Source of the DNA: Margaritifera margaritifera
Lineage: Eukaryota; Mollusca; Bivalvia; Unionida; Margaritiferidae
Direction of reading: 5' to 3'
Assembly: GCA_029931535.1 (NCBI GenBank)
Contig: JAQPZY010001665.1
Span: 4,573,501 to 4,637,500 of the forward strand
Length of the DNA: 64,000 bases
The notes below the pieces were generated by a model. It made no database searches, was not told the origin of the DNA, and was given only the letters and a program-made list of their open reading frames with translations. Position numbers and translations under genes: made by a program. Shown piece after piece: positions 56,228 to 64,000 of this stretch; position 1 is the stretch's first letter; the number at the start of each line of letters is the position of its first letter.

Positions 56228-56327
56228 ATGGATTATACTGATTTTCTACTTTTGTGTGGAATTGTTCTGTTTGCTTACCAGATTCACGTGCTATGCGAGG
56301 AAGAATCATCAACATTCAGAGTTAAAG
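56228..56327 (+). CDS. First coding exon of a secreted or membrane protein gene (partial)
   Basis: The ATG at 56228 opens a 33-codon segment that begins MDYTDFLLLCGIVLFAYQIH. That is a short N region, a hydrophobic core (FLLLCGIVLFAY) and a polar end with a likely signal-peptidase site near VLC|EEES. The mature part starts EEESSTFRVK. The exon ends at a consensus donor, AAG|GTAAGT (56327/56328), leaving phase 1. No later in-frame ATG competes, and the frame upstream has no other ATG back to 56172, which is out of frame. Promoter-like elements lie upstream. The remaining exons are not evident in the next 7.7 kb, so the gene probably has a long first intron. Family unknown. Confidence 0.6.
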
Positions 56328-58036
56328 GTAAGTTTCATCTTTTCGCAGCACATGTACTCGGGTGTATTTAAGAATCGTACCGCTAGCAGGTCGAGGAGCT
56401 TACTATAAAATAGGTCAACTGATTCGTTACAGACACGTTTAGTTACTAACATTAAAACCTTACATCTAGACCATATTTTGATTGATATGCATGAAACTGT
56501 GTTGATTGCTAAGGCCTCTCGAAGGGTATCGAAAAATCATTAGCCAGCATTCTCTGTTATATTGCTGGTCCCGTTTGAGACCCAATTATTATCGCATCTC
56601 CCCAGGGAAACGCATGCGAATTACTGGGCTGAGTTTGTCACATGGCCATGGGGGCTTAGGGGAGAGTGTTTTGCTTGTTATAGAGATGATTCATACAGGC
56701 CGTGGTCGTGATTAGAATTTCTGAGCTAGTTGCATTGTGCATGCACATTATACCGGCATCTGCAGGGGCTTGTATTGTTGCTTATTTACCTATAAACATA
56801 CATGCAGCAATATAATAAGTAGATATCTGTTACTTATATGTAAATTACAAGCAACGATACGAGCCATAGACACTCGTTGATGTCTGTAAAAAAGGGAAAA
56901 CTGATTGGGAGATGGAGTTGGTATTTTATCATTAGTTCTCCCATTTAGAGTGCACGTGACAAGCCCCTCCCCCCCCCCCCCCCCGTGGTTAATGTGTAAC
57001 TGGATTTACATCTTTCGCTTCTAAGCAAATTTAGACCGAATGATCCTTGTTTTTTTAAATATTTTTTTTTTTTTTTTTTTAGCCTAGAATTATTTTAGAC
57101 TTGTGAAAAAGCTCATGTGGTGGCTACAGGCAGTTATATACAATTTCTGTGGTAAATATAAATAATGAAAGAAAAAAATTCTCTTAATCAGGAAATAGTG
57201 TAGAAATGTTTTCGTCTGTAACAAAAATGAACAAATCTTCAAGAGACATTAAAGGTTTGATTTAAAATATTAAGGTTTACTTTTATGTGTTGTGTAAAAA
57301 TATGAACATTATAGCTAAGTTAGATTGTGTCTTGTATTATTTTCTAAAGAAGTAAATAAAAAAATTAATTTTCAGAATTATTTGTTTCAGTTTTGTTATT
57401 GTTATGATATTACGTGATACAAATGAATAAAGGAGAAGGAAGTGCTTAAAAAAGTGTTATTCTTTTGTGTTAATTGTTTAATGGGTTTTCATAAGATCTG
57501 AAATTTTTTGGAAATATTGTGGTTTTCATGTACACTGTACAGGTATCTTACTGTCATGAATGTATCACACGGCATGTGAGGGGCAGGATTTTGTTGGCAT
57601 GTTTTGTTTGGGAATTAGCTCATTCATGGCATATTTATTCAGACATTGCATAATGTATAAATAATACATTAACTGTCCACCTCATGCAGTCCCCAACAAA
57701 TTAAAAATATAGTTTCTCTTGGTGGAACTTTGAATACACTGATGAACTAAGTTTATATTTCAAGCTTCATATTGACATTTATTGACCGACAGATTACAAT
57801 TTTGGCTATATTTAATGTAATCAAATCTATAGGTCAACTCAACCTATGCTTCCAAACTAAGAGTTCCATATGTGTCCTCTACCATCTACACACCCTACAG
57901 GTAGCTTGACCACATGGGGACTTAACTTGGTGTGACCACATGATTTGTATATCCTGGCCACTTCTCCAATTGAAATGTGCAACTTCCTGTCTTGGAAGTG
58001 ATCACTACAGGTACCACTGGCCTACAGGCTCTTTAG
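56328..58036 (+). other. Probable intron of the signal-peptide gene
   Basis: Follows the donor at 56328. It contains a C run (about 56970-56984) and a T run (about 57060-57080). No downstream exon recognised. Confidence 0.4.
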
Positions 58037-58790
58037 CTGATACAGCATACATATGACACCTTGTATCTAATACGGGATACATATGAAACCTTGTATCTGA
58101 TACAGCATACATATGACACCTTGTATCTAATACGGGATACATATGAAACCTTGTATCTGATACAGCCTACATATGACACCTTTAATCTAATATGGGATAC
58201 ATATGAAACCTTGTATCTGATACAGCATACATGACACCTTGTATCTAATACGGGATACATATGACACCTTGTATCTGATACAGCATACATATGACACCTT
58301 GTATCTGATACAGCATACATATGACACCTTGTATCTAATACGGCATACATATGACACCTTGTATCTGATACGGCATACATATAACACCTTGTATCTAATA
58401 CGGCATAATATGACACCTTGTATCTAATACAGCATACATATGACACCTTGTATCTGATACGGCATACATATAACACCTTGTATCTGATACAGCATATATG
58501 ACACCTTGTATCTGATACGGCATACATATGACACCTTGTATCTAATACGGCATACATATGACACCTTGTATCTGATACAGCATACATATGACACCTTGTA
58601 TCTAATACGGCATACATATGACACCTTGTATCTGATACAGCATACATATGACACCTTGTATCTAATACGGCATACATATGACACCTTTTATCTGATACGG
58701 CATACATATGACACCTTGTATCTAATACGGCATACATATGACACCTTGTATCTAATACGGCATACATATGACACCTTGTATCTAATACTG
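58037..58790. repeat. 30-bp minisatellite, about 25 copies with alternating monomer types
   Basis: The unit CACCTTGTATCTRATACRGC plus ATACATATGA. Two monomer types tend to alternate, CTGATACAGCATAC and CTAATACGGSATAC, giving a 60-bp higher-order period over much of the block. At the left the second type is GGGATAC with ATGAAACC; later it is GGCATAC. Confidence 0.95.
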
Positions 58791-59150
58791 CAGTTCTATA
58801 GTATGGCAGATATTTGTATGGTATCTATTGACCCAGATGTAAGATATACGGTAAGTGCTTTGTAAACCTTACCTAGAACTGTAACATGAATCCCATATAA
58901 CATGTTCACAATTATCATCTTTCATTTTATCCACAAAACTTTTTACAGGGCTGAGCAAATTTTCTTGCCCAGGACAAGTTGTTTAAAAAATTCACTTGTC
59001 TTACATGCCTTTTCACTTGTCCCAAATTTAAATCACTTGTCAAGATTTGATGAGATGTTGGAACTTTAATGCATAGAAAGAACAAACAAAATAATGTGCA
59101 ACATATTTATTTCTTAAAAGAATTAAATTTTTCAAAAACAGGTTGATATT
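58791..59150. other. Intergenic or intronic, repeat-like
   Basis: Phrases such as CACTTGTC recur three times (about 58990-59040), and a related acid of text (CTTGCCC, ACTTGCCCCGGACTAG) appears near 60306-60340. This suggests a decayed dispersed repeat. No gene. Confidence 0.35.
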
Positions 59151-59660
59151 ATACAATTTGTTACATAGAAGTTTTCAGTTTTCCATTGTCCAGGTATCTT
59201 ATATGCACTATTTCTTGCTCCAATACGGTAGCATCAGTACTTCCATCAGCAAGAATGGAAAGGACTTTACTGGAATTCAGACTTTCCCTAACTGCACAGG
59301 CCTTGTGAGGTCCAGAACTGTCATGAGACTTGATTGGTTCAATCCTGCATTTGTCAGTTCCATTGACAAATACACTGGTTGAATTTCCAGCCTGTGCCAG
59401 TTTGGGATATTCTTTGCAATTACTGCAAAACATTTTTGCTTCAAGTCAGTGAATTCAAGCCAGGGATAACTATCAACCCAATGTGGCTGAAAATTTCTCA
59501 GTCTCTTGGTAGTATCATATTGACATTTTTTGTTGCCACAGAGTCTGGCTTATGTCTCTTTGGAGAAGTAGTTACCTCACACTCAGTCAAGTTTTATCCC
59601 TCCACTTTCACATTAATTTTCCTGCTCTAACTCTTCCTTATTAACTTCCTGGAAAAAATA
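59150..59660 (-). pseudogene. hAT-derived / ZNF862-like protein relic
   Basis: On the minus strand, with frame changes, the text reads RNFQPHWVDSYPWLEFTDLK (about 59500-59440), then CSNCKEYPKLAQAGNSTSVF, DKCRIEPIKSHDSSGPHKAC and, after an apparent deletion, LSILADGSTDATVLEQEIVH and IRYLDNGKLKTS. The Trp-Leu plus Cys-x2-Cys module followed by a KSHDSSGPHK motif and a DGSTD...EQE...Y(V/L) motif is the layout of TTF-type zinc-finger, hAT-transposase-derived proteins (ZNF862-like). The missing middle and the frame break indicate a pseudogene or fossil transposon. Confidence 0.6.
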
Positions 59661-60687
59661 ATGTAGTAAACTCATTTTATCCACATAGTACATATCACCT
59701 TGCTTGACAACTACTTCTAAAGTGATCATAACATACATTTTGTCCTTTAAATATGAACAGAGACAGCTCCTTAATTAGCATAATTGTTTCACTTCAAATG
59801 CAATATCAGGCGTGGAAGTTAATCTTCTGTATAATCAATTAAAAATTACAGAATTATCACTGCCATTTAATCAGTTGATAAAGGAAACTCGCACTAATGT
59901 TGGTAAAATGCCTTTCAATAATTTAATTGGATTGGTTTTCTGGATTAAAATCATAGGGTGAGTCGTTCATGAGGATCTCGTTTAAGTAAACACAGTACAA
60001 GGAAGCTGTTTAAAACACTGCTATTTAATCATACCGGCTTTGTTTTGTCTCACGTGTTTTGATTGGCCAATAATTTAGTTGCTTAGCCCAATATGCAGTC
60101 AAGCGGTAATACAACATGCGCACATGCTAGAGTTATCAATGTCCACCGGTAGGTGTGATACTGGATGTAAATAAATATATGGAGAGGGGTAAAATCAATC
60201 ATTCAGTACGCCCGGACGGCATGAACGACCAGATAAAGGTAGAGAAAGTGATTATGGCATGAAAATAGGAACTTACCCAACTTTTTTAAAATACGCAAAA
60301 AATCACTTGCCCCGGACTAGCGACTTGGTAAATTATACTTGCCCGATTTTGAAAATTAATTGTCGGAGATGTTGGGCTATAACTTTCTCGAAAATTCACT
60401 CTGTGATATCAAATCTTCATTTATGCATTTTGAAAAAATGATATTATGGACAAGAAGTTGAATTAAAATATATCCATAAAATATAGCGAGTCAAATGTTA
60501 TCATATATAAGAAATAATGGGCAAAAAAGCAAAAGGTGGACAAGTAAAGTTATGTACAAAGACTTGTTTGTTTCATGCACATATTCAAATGATGGAATTC
60601 ACAGCTCATATCTTTATTTGGGATACCACCTTGTATTTTTTAAACGCTAGTTTAATGCTCATAAAAGAGGTATTATAATATATTGAC
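59661..60687. other. Intergenic or intronic, no gene recognised
   Basis: Scattered repeat-like phrases only (see 58791-59150). Confidence 0.4.
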
Positions 60688-61039
60688 AATTAATAAAGCA
60701 ATGGGTATGAATACAGAATGCCTCACAATTAATATAGCAATGGGTATGAATACAGAATGCCTCACAATTAATATAGCAATGGGTATGAATACAGAATGCC
60801 TCACAATTAATATAGCAATGGGTTTGAATACGGAATGCCTCACAATTAATATAGCAATGGGTATGAATACGGAATGCCTCACAATTAATATAGCAATGGA
60901 TATGAATACGGAATGCCTCACAATTAATATAGCAATGGGTATGAATACGGAATGCCTCACAATTAATATAAGCAATGGGTATGAATACGGAATGCCTCAC
61001 AATTAATATAGCAATGGATATGAATACGGAATGCCTCAC
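60688..61039. repeat. 39-bp minisatellite, 9 copies
   Basis: The unit AATTAATATAGCAATGGGTA plus TGAATACGGAATGCCTCAC. Variants are ACAGAATG versus ACGGAATG (the former confined to the left copies), GGTTTG, GGATATG, and one extra A (TATAAGC) in the eighth copy. Confidence 0.96.
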
Positions 61040-61849
61040 ATTCTACTGAAATGTAGGATTCAGTGAATGGCTGTTTTGTATATGCTCGCTATATATTTTA
61101 TGCATTACATATTAATATTTGGCTTTAATGACTTTTCTTTTCACATCTGTATAAAGCCTTGTAAGGAACTGACAACTTAATGGGGGGAAGCTGGAATATT
61201 TTTGGAAAGATTTTCAGTTCTCAAATAGTTCCCCCCCCAAAATAATCTTGGTTTGATTTTTAGCAACATAAAAAAACCCTGTTATATCCATTATATTAGT
61301 TGAAAAAAAGTTACCATGAGGTAAAAGAAAAAAAAAATATCCCAGTTCGAAAACAAAATCCCAGGCCCAGAAAATTAAATGGTCGGTCCCTAACTGCACT
61401 CATCATCTTATATGGCAATACCACATCTAGAAAAGAACATTTAGTGTAGATAGAAAAAGTAATTTATCCTAAAAGGTTCAGGATATTGGTGTGCATCATT
61501 TTGGATTTTCAATTTGGTATGTGCAAGTCAGCTCCTTCACTTTCATAAACTACTTTATTAATCATCTTATTAACAGTGGCCAATTTGACAGCATTAGCAG
61601 AGGGACCTAAGCATACAATGTGCTACCTGAATGTACTTGATATAAATTATTGTCATCAAAAAGCTTGATTAATTTTTGTCAGATGCAAAAGAATCTTCAT
61701 TTTTTGAACAGTGCTGATGGACATTTCTTCATGTTGCATTTATATACCTTTAAGAAAAAAGCATGTTGCATTTTGGAACCTGCATCAAATTCTATTGTTG
61801 TGGTACTCTTTACAATATCCACATGGTCTCTGATTCCACACATTTTCTC
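61040..61849. other. Intergenic or intronic, repeat-like
   Basis: The phrase AGAAAATTAAATGGTCGGTC at about 61370 recurs near 63155, indicating a shared decayed repeat family. No gene recognised. Confidence 0.4.
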
Positions 61850-62125
61850 TCATCCTGCTGATCTATTCATATGTGGACTATGGAATTCCATTAGGAAGAA
61901 TCTATTCTCTAAATATTCCACTAAATCTTCCAATGTCAACCAACTTCTTGTTGGACCACTGAGCAGTAAGCAAGGTTGCACCATTTGATCTTCCAAAGTC
62001 CATCTGCATAGGTGGGACACCGTTTCAAATTTTGAAAACCATAACTTGGCATCTTGGGAGTTACTTTCATTGAAAAAATTCAAATTAAAAAAATTCAAAG
62101 GGCATTCATGAAATTTTCCTGCCAT
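61850..62125 (-). pseudogene. Retrotransposon gag-like relic
   Basis: A 91-codon minus-strand frame contains DAKLWFSKFETVSHLCRWT, LLLSGPTRSWLTLEDLVEYL and ENRFF. The pattern (D-x-x-x-W-F-x-x-F, then L-x-G-x-x-x-x-W-L, then a RF end) is the usual signature of LTR-retrotransposon capsid regions. Neighbouring sequence shows no protease, RT or LTR, so this is an isolated fragment. It is unrelated by eye to the Gag of the element at 24-29 kb. Confidence 0.55.
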
Positions 62126-63592
62126 TTATTTACTCTTTAGTCTTTCAATCCTTGAAATAATATTCTGTGACTCCCCATGCCATCTGCTCTTTTTGCTCTG
62201 CTCTTAGTTCCAGCACAATCATGCAGCTAGTCTAATAAGACCAGCTACACAGACATAGCTTAGGGGCAGATCCAAGGAATATCCTTTAGGTGGGGCATAA
62301 ACAAGTAGGAAAGGAGGTCTGTGGAATGGAATCAGGGCCCAGGGGGCAAAGGACCCCGGAAGCTCCTGCATTTTAAGCATTTCCAGGGCATAATTTTACC
62401 CATCAAACTGTAAAGAAAACTTACTCTAGGAAACATTCCAGTTTCATGCTCATTTTTTAAATCATCTTTTCATTTTATCAAAAAAATTTGTATAAAACAT
62501 TTAATAATGTATTTTATTTTTTCTGAATTATTGCATAACTCTACCCCCCCTCCCCCCGAAAAAATGCAGTGATAAGTGCTTATTTTAAATAAGGTACAAA
62601 TTAAAATTGCAATGCATTGTCATTTTGTAATGGGACAGTTGAACTGTCATAGTCTGGAATTGTTGTCTGCCACAGTCAGACACACATACCACAAGACTGA
62701 AAGGTCTGGACAACATTTTTTCACACACAGGCCCAGTGCAAGTGACTTATAAAAAATCACAAGCCCCGATTCAAATTCCACTAGCAGTGACTCCAATTCT
62801 ATGTGCCCGAAAGGTCGCTATTTTTTAAATATGTGTTTGACACAACATTGAAATTCCTGTACTTTAAATATGAAAAGAAATAAATAAAAACATATTAAAT
62901 TTATTTGTGTTTATTTGCCTCTTGAGATATTTCACATAAAGCAATATTTTCCTCCAGGTCATGATGTCGACTATTGTCCAGTTGCTACAGTGCTCAAAGA
63001 ATTTTTCAGACAAAGTGCTCAAAGAATTTTTCAGACACAGGCCCAGAGTAAGTCTCTTTAACAAAACAAAAAACAATCTCTTGCCCTTAATTAAAATCCA
63101 TTTGCCTGACGAGGCCATATTTTTTACTATTAAGTTGACACACCCACCCCATCCAGAAAAATTAAATGGTCGGTCTCTTACACTTGTGATAATGGTCGCT
63201 GAAACCTCATTTACATTCTACTGAAGAAGGACTCACAACCAACAGGGTTTCCAACAATTTCACAATTTCTGCATGCTCATGTTTTTAATTCTGAATAAAT
63301 GTAACACCTCTGCTCTTGCAATTTCTGGTTGTATGCCTTCAGCTTTGTCTTCAGGTTGACGTACAGTCTGTATTTCATCATGATCTGTATGTAGGGATAG
63401 GTATTTGGTGGGCTTATTCTGAATGCTGCAGAAGTCTCCATGCTTCTTAATCAAAGTTGAAAATAGAAATGAAGTCATTGATGTTTTTATATCAATCAGT
63501 AAAAACAGTCGCTTGGAGTTCATGTGATAGTCTTGTGGATGTGTCACAATTACAGAAAACAGTTACTAAATATCTATAAAATCAGCAGCTAC
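62126..63592. other. Intergenic or intronic, no gene recognised
   Basis: A 25-bp direct duplication containing AAGTGCTCAAAGAATTTTTC lies near 62990-63040. A minus-strand frame at 63260-63547 lacks any recognised motif and may be a transposon fragment. Confidence 0.4.
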
Positions 63593-63770
63593 CGTATATA
63601 CTCGATTATAAGTCGACTCGACTATAAGTCGACCCTCCTTTTCATGGCTGCAAAAAGCCAATTCAGCTATGACCCTCCTATAAGTCGAGGTGTTTTTTGC
63701 AAATTAAATCCGTCTGCAAGGGGTGACATGTCATCACTGAGTCAGAGCTGCACTTAGGAAAAATAAACGA
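63593..63770. mobile_element. Terminus of a Tc1/mariner-type DNA transposon (partial)
   Basis: TACCGTATATACTCGATTAT is followed by internal AAGTCGACTCGACTATAAGT. The TACCGTATRTACTCG start matches the terminus of the MITE at 39067 (TACCGTATGTACTCG), including the leading TA. CTATAAGTCGA recurs near 63685. The other terminus was not found before the window end. Confidence 0.45.
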
Positions 63771-64000
63771 GCCAAACTGGATATATAGATAGACATATAG
63801 ATAGATAGGACAAATAAAAACAAAAACCAATGTAGAATAAATACAATTGTATTATTGAGTTGAATATGTACAAATAAATTTACAGCTTACATTTAGTCCA
63901 TCTGCGTGTAATGAAATCCATATAGCTTAACATTTTTAATCCATGAATTGGATTATAGGTCACATACAGGTATAAAATTGGTATCCTATAAATGTCACTG
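63771..64000. other. AT-rich end of window
   Basis: A short GATA run at 63785-63808. No other feature seen. Confidence 0.5.

Noticed and set aside
58033..58865. 244-codon minus-strand ORF and plus-strand ORFs
   Set aside because: Caused by a 30-bp unit whose length is divisible by three. Repetitive peptide only.

Overview
This window is non-coding-rich eukaryotic DNA from an animal. It is AT-rich and full of (TA)n, (GA)n, (CA)n and (TACA)n microsatellites. It also holds many unrelated minisatellite arrays with 19-51 bp units, and layered transposon relics. A diverged ~160 bp repeat block ending in a GACG-rich tract (11.1-12.3 kb), tRNA-derived SINE-like copies, LINE relics and the style of the tandem arrays point to a mollusc, probably a bivalve. 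That assignment is an inference, not something the sequence proves. No bacterial operons, rRNA genes or CRISPR arrays are present.

Layout. 0-16.6 kb: mostly intergenic, with microsatellites, two copies of a palindromic repeat (4.8-5.25 kb and 14.86-14.99 kb), a two-type minisatellite (7.2 kb), one possible minus-strand host exon (8.36-8.57 kb) and the 160 bp repeat block. 16.7-32 kb: a decayed region with an integrase relic of the Polinton/Maverick type and degenerate coding text on both strands. It was later invaded by a GC-richer LINE (17.1-19.9 kb, broken) and then by a very young LTR retrotransposon (23486-30089). 32-48 kb: intergenic DNA with several foldback or MITE-like elements (37.7, 39.1, 42.0-42.6 kb), minisatellites and a SINE (45.9-46.1 kb). 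48-54 kb: a second LINE relic with a SINE-like insertion, a MITE candidate, and two large arrays (43 bp and 34 bp units). 56.1-56.33 kb: a convincing first exon of a host gene (promoter elements, short uORF, signal peptide, splice donor). 58-64 kb: a 30 bp array with alternating monomers, a hAT/ZNF862-like relic, a 39 bp array, a gag relic and the end of a DNA transposon.

The best-supported and most interesting item is the LTR retrotransposon. It has 735 bp LTRs differing at three sites, a perfect 5 bp target duplication (GTAAG), a primer-binding site, a polypurine tract and a 1500-codon ORF. The domain order is gag - zinc knuckle - protease - integrase - reverse transcriptase - RNase H. Integrase before reverse transcriptase is the copia-like order known in the Gmr1 lineage of Ty3/gypsy elements. 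The 5' end of gag is separated from the rest by a frame change inside an (AG)n run.
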